Below, piece after piece: positions 24,738-36,009 of a stretch of 64,000 nucleotides of DNA (position 1 is its first letter; the number at the start of each line of letters is the position of its first letter). The stretch comes from Zingiber officinale (taxonomy: Eukaryota; Streptophyta; Magnoliopsida; Zingiberales; Zingiberaceae), in NCBI RefSeq assembly GCF_018446385.1, contig NC_056002.1, positions 29,746,636 to 29,810,635 on the forward strand, written 5' to 3'. A model generated the notes under the pieces. The model was not told where the DNA came from, did no database searches, and worked only from the letters and a program-made list of their open reading frames with translations. The translations under genes and the position numbers were made by a program.

Positions 24738-27127
24738 TGTAACGACCCACCTTCTACTAGCTGAGCTGTAAGGCCGATCGTCACATTATGCTGTGCTAAC
24801 TATTCCTTGACCATTACTAAATCTAAATGCGGAAGCTGTACCAATTAAAATTTTACTAAACTACTGACATTTCTTGGTTCGATACATGCTAAGGGAGGTA
24901 AACTAACCACTCATAACATGTTTCACCTTCCCCATGGCCAAGGAACTGAACTTAGACACTCCCCCACTGATACCAGACCTCCCAATCGATCCACGGATCG
25001 ATTGAAATAGTCGGATCGATCTAGTGATCGATCCAGCACGCTACTGTACTCGGGCAATATTCTGGATCGATCGGTTGATCGATCCAGACTGATCAATCGA
25101 TCCAGTGATCGATCCCAGAGCCTTCTGTTCGCGGCGGAATTGGCTGGATCGATCGACCGATCGATCCAGAAGTCTACTTTTCGCGAAACCAGGTGCCCAG
25201 TCGATCCTTCGATCGATTGGAAACTCTCGAATCGATCAGCTGATCGATTCGAGTTTCTGATTCCGTGCCAAAGGTCTGATTTAAGCACTGAAACTCTGAC
25301 TTCAGCACTGTTTCGTGCCTCAATCACTCCTACAAACTCTACAACAACTGGAAAAACATTGTAACACTATCTGCCAACATTCTAATGTCATGAAAGAAGT
25401 GTTCTAGACATAATAAGGACACGATTAACTAATTCATAACGATGAAGATTGCAAAATGCTAAATCTCTAAACAGTTTTAGTATTTAGATAAAGCTTGTTA
25501 AGTTCCCTAAGACCTTCTTCCAGGTTCCATCCACACACATCTTCACCTGCATTGACCTCCAGCCTCCACTGCTAGTCCATTTTCCTTTTACCTGTATCTG
25601 CAGTATAAGGAAAAATAGTATCTGTAAGCCAAACACTTAGTAAGAAACCATCTACCTCACTAAAACATGCATACGATGCAAATATATTTTTAAATCATGC
25701 TGTTTAAAGGGATATGCTAAGTACACTGAATAAACTAAACATGGCATGGCACATAAGCATACAATCATGGCATATCTAAAGTTGATCATGATATCAATCA
25801 CATGGTATCAATGAAGAACCAAGCTGATACTAAAACTGAGCGAAGCTAATACTGAGCTACTGCTAGGACTGTACTGAACTCATGAACTAATTTGTGAAAG
25901 GTTGAAAACCATATACATATAGTAAGTAAAAATACTATACATGCTGCTATGGGCCCTGGCAACTGTACTTGCTGTGCGCGCACCCCTAACTAGACCCGGG
26001 ATTGCAAGTTCCGAATCTAGTAGGGTTTACTAGGTTAGCTAAACCTAGGGACGACTATGGGAGCCCAACCCAATGGATATCTAATCCAATACAGTGCCAC
26101 TGAAAAGTAAAATACTGAAATAGCTAATACTATTTTGCTGAATCTAGGTTATCTGAACCTAGGACTAGGTTGTCTGAACCTAGAGGCAACTGTGGGAGCC
26201 CACCCATTTGGATATCTAGTCTCATAAAAGCTGGAATAGAACTGATCATGCTAATTAACATGTTCTATGGCATTTAACTAAACGGTCACTGTATCATAAG
26301 GCTGTGCTAGGCATTTTGTCGAGCATTTGGCGCTCTCTAACTCTCCTCTCGATCAGGGAGACCACCTCTAGGCACCCAGCAGCGTCTAAACCCCTATCTA
26401 CAGAGGATACACGCGCTCGGCCCATCTAGATATGCTCACTAATCCCTAAATCTGTGAGAAGAATTAAAATACACCCTATATGCTGGCAAAATTCAATAGA
26501 ACTAATCTAATGCATACAAGAAAACACGCGAGAGCTACTTATACTGCAGGTGAGGGGTTTCTTACCTTGTATGCTAGATTTCTTACAAATCTAATCGCTA
26601 GAAATTCCGGTGGAGACGACTTCTCGACGACTCGCTCGCGTCCACGTGCTCTACTCGCGGAGGGGAACGTCCTTGTGCCCGAGATGTCACCGGAAGGCAC
26701 TCCTATGGCCCTAGGGATGAAACCCTAGGCTTGCTTGGGTGTTGGCGCCGAGAGGAAGAGAGGAAGAAGGAGTTGGCGTCGGTGAGGGTTTGGAGAGGGA
26801 GAAGTTGCCGAACCAAATAAAAGAAATAACCCAAACCAACTTAAGTTTTTAATTTATATTAAGTGGGTAACTAGGCCCAACTCAAATATAAATATAAATG
26901 TTTCCCTTCTCTTTCAGCACGGCCCTGCTGGGTTCACCGGTTACTAAGGCTAACTAAAGGTTTAGCGGACCCGAGAGGTCCCGGGTTCAATTCCCGCTTA
27001 AGCCTTTTTATTCTTCTAATTATTTTTGCTACTTCCGCTACTCGGAAAATTCCGGAAAAATATCTAATAATTCCAGAAAAATCATAGAATATTCCTAAAA
27101 TAGTTTTGAGAATTTTCAGGCGTTACA
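24738..27127 (-). mobile_element. Solo LTR (2390 bp), minus orientation, inserted in the Ulp1-type gene
   Basis: Reads TGTAACGACCC at the left and CGTTACA at the right, so on the minus strand it runs TGTAACGCC...GGGTCGTTACA. It is flanked by the 5-bp duplication AATAA (24733-24737 and 27128-27132). No internal genes. It contains an array of inverted repeats (24985-25255), a CT-rich leader-like region (26700-26830 on the minus strand) and a tRNA-like B-box sequence near 26980. Its ends match those of the solo LTR at 8026-10961, so both probably belong to the same broad gypsy group. Joining its flanks restores the frame of the interrupted exon. Confidence 0.87.
24985..25255 (+). repeat. Array of seven inverted repeats with co-varying arms
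   Basis: Seven units of the form arm, 2-6 nt, complementary arm. Examples: CAATCGATC/GATCGATTG (24993), GGATCGATC/GATCGATCC (25013 and 25069), TGGATCGATC/GATCGATCCA (25144) and TCGAATCGATC/GATCGATTCGA (25230). Where one arm differs between units, the partner arm usually carries the matching change. They are spread at 25-70 bp intervals in the LTR. Confidence 0.88.
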
Positions 27128-29496
27128 AATAAGGTCTGCCGAAACATTTGGCTTCCTATGCAATTATTGCAAAATATGCATTTATGCAATCACCATCTCT
27201 AAAGACAGTCCAATCAAAAATGCATAGGAAAGATGACAAATCCAATGATATCATTCCATTGGACCATATTGGCTTTGTCGTAGCCCTACAAAAACCAAAA
27301 ATAAAACATGTCCAATAATTTGGTTTACATCAACACTCCCTATTGCTGCTACAATTAATGTAGTTACATAAATTATATGTGTTATAACAACTTTTATATC
27401 AGACATGGTTGATTTGATTCAACAAAATGAAATGTTTGTTTCACTATTAAATAAGCAGATAATGCCAAAGTCATTTAACTTTTGATTCCCAATAAAAGTA
27501 TACATTTCTAATCCATCATCTATTTGCATTTCAATAAGTGTATAACTCAAGAAACTACCAACTCACTTTAGCTGGCTCAATTTCAACAATGCCTCTGCCA
27601 CCACATCATCTTTATTTTTCTTAAAATATGACTGCGCTTGCTGAAAAAATATGTAGAGACAAGTTTTCGATGTGAGTAATATGTGAATTAGGACTAAAAG
27701 ACAACACATTTAACCAACCAAAACCGTACCTTAAGTATTTTGGATTTTTGTTTGGCAAGCGTATTCAATAGTTTATTTGATGAAGATGTGGCAGCTACAA
27801 CAGTAGATTGTTTATGGCCTTCTTGTACTTTAACAGGAGGCACAACAAATGCCTCTCCTTCACCCTTGGCCATCTCTAACTCATGCTCATCTTGAAAAGT
27901 TACACTTTTACTCCTTTTGGCCAAGGGCACTCCCTTAATCTCTTTGGCAGTTGGGGGTGTCGTTCTCTTTGTAGCACAAGTCTTTGTCCTGGTTAATGGT
28001 CGATTGGCAGGTAATGGGTCAATAACCTTCGCAAGCATCTGACTTTGAAGATCTTTAATTTTTCTATCTTGCTCTGTAATAATTTGCTCTTTTACCTCTA
28101 TAATTCTGTCCTTCTCATCTATTATTTTATCCTTGGACGCTAATGAAGTTTCTGCATCATGGGCACATTTTTTATTCTCCTCAATTAACTCACTAATTTT
28201 GCGCTCCATCTGGACAATGATCTGGTCCTTGCCCTCAACCACAAACTCCAATCGAGAATTTTCGACCTCCCTGGCTTGACATTTTGTACAAGCCTCTTTC
28301 TCCTTAACAAATTTATTACAGTAACTGGCTCAGGGACTTGTCCAGCCTTTTCCAGAGCTTCGGATGCCTGTGCAGAACATGGTGGGGAGTTTCTTGAGCA
28401 TCCGCTACCTCTTCAGTAAATTGCTCAGGAAGTTGTTCAGAATTTCCCTCCCAAGCTAATTGTAAAAACCCCTCTGCAATGTGTTGATCAATATGCTCTA
28501 CAAGATCTTCTAGGGAATCGTTTGAGAGCAAGAGTGTCTCTAGGTCCGATGGACTTAAATCAACAATTATTTTTCCAAGAGGTAATTCAGCGATCCTAGA
28601 CTTTATTGTCTCAATGCGGAAGCCTGTCCACTTCCATCTGCATATTATTGGAAGGGCATGCTGTCTGTAAGGATCCATTATTCTGACATGTTCACACATC
28701 CAGACCTGCAATATAATAAAAATTGTTTAAATATGATACTCTCTGCATAAATCTTATGATACTATCATTATATTTAGGGATTTACAGCAAGGAGATGTGA
28801 AAACCCTCTGAGCATGGGAGCTTAATTTCCCACAAGGCCCTCTGGTTTTGGCCTCTGTGAAAGCATCGGACAAATGGCCCCCAGCTGTGGGTTGATATAG
28901 TCATATATAGCCTTACATTAATTATACCTACCTAAATTGCAAAAGTCATCTACGCAATCTATTAGTGATTGTACTGGTAATCTAGATATACTGCTAGTAG
29001 TAGTAAATAAAATAGTAACAAAGAAATACAATATTAACAATTGGCAAAAGAGAGTATCAGATTCAGCAGTTGGAGGTTGTTTGCTGAGGGTCACCATCTT
29101 GTTCTCTAGCTCCTTCTGTGTACACTCCACATTATGAAAGTGTTGAAGAAATAGTGGGGTGGTGGCTGCATGTTATTGCAAATTAACTTCAGCGTCTTGG
29201 TCTGGGAGTCCAAGAATCAATGAAACGTCTTTCCTAGTGAAGCTAATCTCCTTATTTTGAACGATGAAGCATCTGGCTTGAACGCCCCAATTGTCAAACA
29301 TATTTTGGATTAGACTTCAAATATTTGCAATTTCAGGCATGGTTACTGCCCAAGCAAATGGGTTTTCATTGATCATCTCCATATGCCGGGCATTTATGTA
29401 GAGTGATGATATAAACCCCTTGAAGTGAGGGTAGTTACTTTTCCAGTGCACTTTCTTACAATATGCATGGGAAGCGATAGTTCTTTGGCTCGCCAT
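27128..29496 (-). pseudogene. DUF1985/Ulp1-type transposon gene, 5' part, broken
   Basis: From the right, an ATG at 29496 opens MASQRTIASHAYCKKVHWKS, then a DUF1985-like block with FTRKDVSLILGLP (about 29200-29260). Next come 28918-29130, and 28316-28711 with LQVWMCEHVRI... IICRWKW, the Trp-rich motif of this family. A coiled coil (27694-28251; repeated KDKIIDEKDRIIEVKEQIIT-type heptads) and a Ulp1 N-part (VFRDGDCINAYFAIIA, about 27150-27200) follow. Stops occur in several exons (for example ATA-TAG before EAKC near 27165), so it is not functional. The combination is known from Ulp1-bearing Mutator-like or CACTA elements; which superfamily applies here is unresolved. Confidence 0.65.
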
Positions 29497-30389
29497 TTAG
29501 TTCTGTATACCAAAAAATACATAAGATCTTAATGATACTCAGTTTCGTTCACTGCAATGCAATTGATTTTCACCTATACTATGATACCTGACACTCTTAT
29601 TTTTATACCATAATCTAATACATTACAATGTCTATAATTTCTCCTATGTAGTTCATTGTGACTTATTGCTGCTAAACATGAATACTCTACACGTTGTAGC
29701 AGTTAGTGTCAAGTAGCTGCTACAACAGTGAGAAGCCAATCGACACTGTAAGATTTAACCACGTTCTATCATTTTGTAGGAGTTCAACGACAAGAGCGGC
29801 GACATCAAAGATAAACAATTTTTTTTAACCTCTTGGTTCCCTCAAAGTAAACCCTCATTAAATAGTGACCTAAAAACATTAAACCCCATTGTAGCAGCTA
29901 GGAGACAGATCAAAGCCCTAAAAATTCAAACTATCAAAGTAGGCGAAACTTTGAATGATAACCCCTAAGACAATACTCACGATGGAGGCAAAGCTTTGGA
30001 TGAGAAACAAGTTGTCGCGGTGAGGTTGACTGATGAACACTCCGTGGGGCACCGATGTACTATCAAAGAAATTCCTTCGAAATATTTATCACACGACGAG
30101 TTTAGGGGTTAAAACATTGGCCTATGAGGGTAAAAATGTAATTGCACAGTATATATATTAGCACAATAATTGAAAAAAGGTATTTGGGTAGAAAAGGTTA
30201 TCTGGACAGTCACACTACTACGTGTAGCAGCTTCTGAACACTTACTTTTTCAACGTGCTACAGTTGCTTCTACCACATGTAGAACCTCATTTAATTGATC
30301 TTAATAAAAACTAGATATTGCTATGAACTATTATTGGTTGAAAATACAGAATAACATCTTGTTGGAGCGTAAACAAAGAAAGAGCTGTT
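29497..30389. other. Non-coding stretch upstream of the Ulp1-type gene
   Basis: No coding signal. Scattered TGTAGCAGCT/AGCTGCTACA motifs (for example 29693-29728 and 30227-30290) foreshadow the array that follows. Confidence 0.5.
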
Positions 30390-31590
30390 AGATCGTTGTA
30401 GCAGCTAACCTCCCAAGTTAGCTGTCACAGGTTGTTGCAGCTACATGTAGAGGTAACTGCTACAAGGTGTAGCAGTCATTAGTCGAAGTAGCTTCTTCAA
30501 CGTGTAGTAGCAAAGCAAACCGAAGGTGCTCAAGCAGCGGAAATAATTTTAAATATTTTTTTTTTGTAAGTTGATAATCTTTGTACAAAAATATGGTGAC
30601 TTACGGATTTAGCTGCCACAGCTTGTTGCAGCTACATGTAGAGGTAGCTGCTACAAGTTATAGTAGTTATTAGTTGAAGTAGCTTCCTCAACGTATATCA
30701 GCAAAGCAAACCAAACGCGCTACAGTAGCGGAAATTATTTTAAATCATTTTATTTTCAAATTGATAATCTTTGAACAAAAATATGGCTACTAAAAAGAGG
30801 ACTTACGGATTTAGCTGCCACAGGTTTTGGCAGCTACATGTAGAGGTAGTTGCTACAAGGTGTAGTAGTTATTAGTCGAAGTAGCTGCTATAACGTGTCG
30901 CAGCAAACCAAAGCAAAGGCGCTGCAACAGCGGAAATAATTTATAATCATTTTTTTTAGCAAGTTTAAATAGGGAGACGACAATTAAATATTTTTAGGAT
31001 TAATATTTTTACAAAAATACGGCTACTAAAAAAAGGACTTGCCGATTTAGTTGCAACAAGTTGTGACAGCTACATGTAGAGGTAACTGCTACAATGTCTA
31101 GCACTTATTAATCGAATTAGCTGCTACAATGCGTGGCAACAAACCAAAGCAAAGGTGCTGCAACATCGCAAATAATTTTTTTATCATTTTTTAAGCAAAA
31201 TGATATACAACTACAAACAGGTGTAGCAAGTTATTAGTCGAGGTAGCTGCTTCAACCTGTACCAGCAAAGCAAACCAAGGGCGCTGCAGCAGCATAAATA
31301 ATTTTAAAGCAAAGCATGGCACTGTAAGAATGAGAAAATAATTTTTAATCAAGTTGATATACACAATATGAAAACTATGGCTACTGGGTTAATCTTTGCT
31401 AGAAAATAGGGCTGCTAGAAACACAACTTACCAAGTTAGCTGCTACAAGGTGTCGCAGCTACACGGAGAGTTAACTGCTACACATTGTAGCAGCTACCTC
31501 TCCATGTAGCTACTACACTATGTAGCAGCAAAGGAAAGTCCAAGTGGCTACAGGCGGTTGTTGCATAAATCCTTCGGACCTTCTACGACG
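30390..31590 (+). repeat. Tandem array of about 200-bp units rich in TGTAGCAGCTAC palindromes
   Basis: Units begin with GCTGCCACAGGTTGTTGCAG and contain CTACATGTAGAGGTAACTGC, then CTACAAGGTGTAGCAG, AAAGCAAACCAAAGGCGC and a run of A/T. Starts lie near 30420, 30610, 30810, 31048, 31200 (partial) and 31438, so spacing varies from about 150 to 240 bp. The arms of GTAGCTGCTAC and GTAGCAGCTAC are mutually complementary. It sits upstream of the minus-strand Ulp1-type gene and could be the sub-terminal repeat zone of the same transposon (inference). Confidence 0.8.
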
Positions 31591-31699
31591 ACCAATCCAA
31601 GTCAGATGCTACAAGGACGATTTCCTACAAAGTAGTTGATGCAACATTTAGAAGTGAAGCAAAGGTGCGGTGCATCTTTATACAATTATTTCAACTATT

Positions 31700-32110
31700 T
31701 TTTTTACCAATTTTTGTAGGCAATAACGGTGTGGATTAACAAATTAAAATGGAGTGAGGTGGTAGGATCTCACAGCAGCTGTGCGATTGAAGACGTCAGA
31801 GAAACTTTCCTACCGGGAACGCGATGGACAACGGAGGGCGTTGAAGGAGGGAGTGAGCGAGCGAGAGATAGAGCAGCGAGGGAAATTTTAATATTAAACT
31901 TTCCCGGTTTTTACCGGCGAGGTCGGCCGGACGACGGAGACAGAGGTTGCGAATGGGAGAGAGAGAGAGAGAGCAGGGAGGGAGATTTTAATTTGAGTAA
32001 TTTCTGCCGCTAAAGTTTTGAACAGAGGCCCGAAGGGGAGAGAGAATAAAAGGAATATTTTATTTATAGGGAAACCAAGCTGGCAATGCCACGTTTGCGC
32101 GTCGCGCGCA
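31700..32110 (-). promoter_or_regulatory. CT/GA-rich leader-like region, minus strand
   Basis: Read on the minus strand this is pyrimidine-rich (CTCTCTCT runs at 31957-31977) and contains short GC-rich codons without a long ORF, like a 5' untranslated leader. It lies upstream of the minus-strand Ulp1-type gene. A TATATATA stretch lies at 32120-32128. Tentative. Confidence 0.3.
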
Positions 32111-34639
32111 AAGCGTCGCCCATATATATAGAGCAATCTTTCCATTTAAATTACACCCATATGTGAATACATATGTATGTGTATGTATATGGACTATGGA
32201 GTTATTCCTAAATACATATAATGTGATTGTGAGGCTACTGAGTAAAGAAGGGTCAAAAGGATTGATTTTGGAATACATGACTATGTTTTTTGGTTTTTTA
32301 ATAGTAGTTATGATGTAAATTAATGATATACTGGGCTATGCCTGGTTCTTTCACTCTGCTGGCTTGGGCAATGAAATCATAGATACTAGCCAATGTATAC
32401 AGTCCTTTGTATTCAAAATTTGGCATGATGGAGGGCCTGTAAGATGTTTGAAGTTTTGGTTTATTTGCATCTTGTCTCATGTTTGTGACAGATTAGCCCT
32501 GAAAATTATGTTTCTAGCTCTTGTGTATTTTTGCTAACTTACAAATCTGACAATTTTCATAGTTGCATCATTTTCTGTTTATTTCAAGTTGTTGACCTTT
32601 ACTCTAAATATCAGTTACAAAAGACTTCTCTTGTCCTTTTTGTTTAGTGAAGTGTGTGAGCTTTAAGGTAATGTACATGCTGCTTTTGCTTCTGCATTGT
32701 TTTTACTACTTTTGTAGCAAAGATGATTATGCTCACCCTAGACACCCTTCACTACCCGTCTCCAAGTTCCGTGAAGGGGGATAAATTACGGGTCAGCTTA
32801 TAGCCGACCACCAAGTTAGTTAGGGGTGGGAGGTGTTGTTTATACTACTTGGTTTCATATGTGGTGGTGTTTTCTGCAGGGTCTCAGATAGCACTTGAAC
32901 TCTTCTCATGACCGATTCAATTTTGAGTTTTTGGTTCGTAAGCTTTTGGAATTCTTTTTTGCATATATGGGTTGTGTCAAGCATAACATGTATTGTTTGG
33001 TTGATCTTTCCTCAAGTAACTGAAGAGTATCAAGCTGTAAATGTTTCTGTGAGAATTGATGTATGGAGCTTTGAGGTTAGATTCCATTATCCATACCTTT
33101 TCTTGAAGTTCTGTGATTATACTTTTCTATTAAAATCATTGGTGCTAATTAGCCTGCTTATTATGAAAATGCTAAGTAGGATTTACTGTGATAAAAATTT
33201 ATCTTCTGATAAAACTTGCTGCATCGTATAATTGTAGGTAAGTATGGAAATGAACAAACAGAAAGGTCTTTAGACCTATTCTGACTCATCAGACATTGAG
33301 TTATTCATGGTAGAGAAGGTTGGCTTAAATATAATAAAGCTACTTTACTAGTTCAAAGTTGACTGTTCTGATAGAATAAATCAACTCAGGATCTAAGTTA
33401 CAATTTTTTATTTATTTCTACTAGGTATTAAATATGTTATCTTGCTAATTGAACATTTTGTGAATTTAGTTATAAGTATTGTCGTGGTGTCCTTATAATT
33501 TTGTTTTTGTTTTGTCTATTGAACTTTGCCTCTGGGAAATAAGCTCGTCGTATAGTGATTAAATTCGGTTAAGTTAGTAGATGGAGTATGTAGCATGTTG
33601 ATTGAAATTATGAGCATGTTTTGTATATAAAGATATTTTTCCAGGAACAAAGCATATATCAAATTTCTTGTCTGTTTTCAATATTTGTTTAGACAAGTTC
33701 TTGTCATTTTGTCAATCCTACCTATAACTCAGTAAGTCTGCATCCTAAATCGATATTTGAATAGCTGATTTGTTATGACCTCCTGCAGGCAGTAGGTTTA
33801 GATGTATTTTTCGCAGGTTTAGTTGATTTCTTATTGCCACAAGTATCTTTTAAGAATGTTCTTGACTGATTATTTATAAACTCAATGGCAAGGTCAATGA
33901 AATTCATTGATCTAATAGACAGGCATTGGCAAAGTAAACTTATTCTGCGAATTTAAAGCTACGTGCATAAGTTTTCCAATGGAAGTTACCAAGACAACTC
34001 TAAGTTGGTTAAATTGCTTGTATTGCATAAGTTTTATTTCTTAGACTATAAGTTGGTTATATTGCTTGTATTTTATGTAGATTTATATGAACAAATCTAA
34101 ATCTAGAATTCTGAAATTGAGTGTTGTCCTGGTCTCTTGGAATTGCTTTATATTTTATGTAGATTTTTCTCTTCCGTTTTACAGACATTGAGTGTTGTCC
34201 TGGAATTCTAGAAATCCTTCTCTCATGTCCAGATATTAAATCTATGCGAAATATTTATTCTCTGGTTACAGTTCATGCAGCACTTACTACAATTCTCTCT
34301 CTTTTTTTTTTTTATATTTTATATTTTTCTTTGATAAGTTTTGTTTAATTTTTCTCTTGTAGGTACGTAACTCGGGCAATTCGTGAGGCTTGAGATTTTG
34401 GATGCAAGGAGTGAGCTTTGTCAGGTTGTAGATTGCCTTGCTAATGTGTAAAAATCATATGGAGAACAGTAATGGAAAACATGTGATTTATGGTTTGATA
34501 CTACTAAATTTGTTGAGTACAATTCATTTTGTATATTTTGTATATGTGTGGCTACAAGATGATTTATGGACGTTTATTTTGGATTTAATGTAGTAAATAT
34601 TTAGTTTTGTATTGGTGGTTTGCTTATATTAAAACCATA
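32111..34639. other. Long T-rich region with no recognisable gene
   Basis: Composition is intron-like (T-rich on the + strand), with several short ORFs (for example 32908-33231) that match nothing I recognise. A locally repeated block GCATAAGTTTT...TTGCTTGTATT appears twice near 33965-34070. As it ends in a CACTA terminus, it is probably the interior of that element. No transposase motif seen. Confidence 0.4.
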
Positions 34640-35126
34640 TTTGTTGTTTGGTATTATCATGTTACAACATGAACATTAAAGACAACGGTTAGAAACGTTG
34701 TAAAAAATACGTAACCACAACGGAATTTTTTTTATGAAAAGTGATAAAAGACAATAGTTTTATCTGTTGTAAAACATATTAAAATTATATACTACAATAG
34801 TTTATAACTGTTGTAAAATCTAAAATGAGTAAATATTATTTATCACAACAGTTTATATCTGTTGTAAAAAGGATCTACCACAACAGTTTATATCTGTTGT
34901 CGAAATTATCTACCATAACGGTTTTAAAACGTTGTCGTTTAGGGAAAAATTTTTTTGAGCATATAAATAACAACGGATAAAAACCGTTATCGAATGTCTA
35001 CAAAGACAACGGATTCAAAACCGTTGTCGTAGGGTGATGCCTTTTATAACGCTGTCAGTTACAACAGTTTTTTAACCCTACGACAACGGATAATATCCGT
35101 TGTCGTAGGTCATTTTTGTTGTAGTG
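34640..35126 (-). mobile_element. CACTA transposon terminus with sub-terminal inverted repeats
   Basis: Read from the right edge it begins CACTACAACAAAAATGACC (35126 downwards), the canonical CACTA end. Many ACAACGG/CCGTTGT and ACAACAG/CTGTTGT pairs follow (34680-35110), including a perfect palindrome with 16-bp arms at 35078-35109. Sub-terminal repeats of this kind are transposase-binding regions in CACTA elements. The partner end was not found in the window. The right flank is copia gag sequence, so the element inserted into a copia fragment. Confidence 0.85.
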
Positions 35127-35129
35127 TGT

Positions 35130-35379
35130 CCAAGTTATTGAGGATATAGTTTCGACATAAGAAGTCACTATGTCCCCAAGCATCATATGCAGCCCTCTTT
35201 CCTTTATCAGTCTCGTCTTGAGATATAGAGGGGGCATCTTCATGTAAGAACCTCGCAAGGTTCAACGTGGTTGTGTAAAACAGTATATTTTGTTGTCACC
35301 TCTTAAAATCCGTACTTGTAAAATTCTCTTGCTTCCCGCCATGCGCTGATGGAACAGGAGTCATAGATGATGAATCCAT
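35130..35379 (-). pseudogene. Copia gag N-terminal fragment
   Basis: Minus strand from ATG 35379: MDSSSMTPVPSAHGGK, TDFKR, then LNLARFLHEDAPSISQDE, a block typical of copia gag N-termini (UBN2/DUF4219 type). A TGG to TGA stop follows TDFKR and the frame shifts afterwards. It is cut at the left by the CACTA end. This copia family differs from the Sireviruses elsewhere in the window. Confidence 0.8.
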
Positions 35380-35399
35380 TAAAATTGCACAGATAAATT

Positions 35400-35990
35400 C
35401 GTCTTAAACTTGTTGGGATCTTATAGTGGTGGTGCAATCTAAACGTGGGCAGAATGACGGTATACCACTGTTTTGGCGAAGTCGATGGTAGAGTTAGACT
35501 TTATCTCTTTAAGACGAATTTGCCCCACACATGGTGTTCACGGAACACAGTAATCGTCTCCTAAGATACAACGACTTTATCTTACGATAGCAGTACTGTA
35601 AATCGCAAGACCTACGAACCGAAGAAGCTTCTCAAACTTTCCAATGCAAGTATGGAATTCAATGCTTGTTTTGCTTGGAAGGAATTTAGTGAGTGAAATG
35701 AGGATGTGAAAAAAGGGACATTATTTATACTTAATGAAGGTGTATAAGAATCTCTTAGTTCAATTAGATCTCATCCATCCATTTTGAATTGGATGATGTA
35801 GATGACATCTTTTCCTAAGAGATACACTACCTCTTCATTAGATGTCACCCTTTAGAAATCAATGAATGAGATTTAGCCATCCAAAGGGTACTTAAACCTT
35901 TCAAGTTGAATGATCAAGATTTGTCAATCTTGATCCAATGATTAAGATTTAATTTCTCATTTATATTAAATTTCCAACCATTGTTACTGA
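35400..35990 (-). mobile_element. Putative 5' LTR/leader of the minus-strand copia fragment
   Basis: Lies immediately upstream of the gag fragment on the minus strand. It contains a TATA-like AGTATAAATAA (near 35730) and direct repeats AAGACGAATTT (35401-35411 and 35510-35522). The 5' border near 35990 is uncertain because no TG terminus or duplication could be fixed. Confidence 0.5.
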
Positions 35991-36009
35991 TGATGGTTCA
36001 AAGGGTGAA

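Noticed and set aside
30207-30230. Left CACTA terminus (CACTACTACGTGTAGC)
   Set aside because: After the first six bases it does not match the complement of the clear CACTA end at 35126, so it is not its partner.
30390-31590. CRISPR-like regularly spaced repeats
   Set aside because: A eukaryotic locus; units are long, variable and palindromic with no spacer structure and no cas genes.
31729-32278. Short ORFs in the GA/CT-rich region
   Set aside because: Repeat-driven composition (GAGAGA), no family resemblance. Better seen as leader-like DNA.
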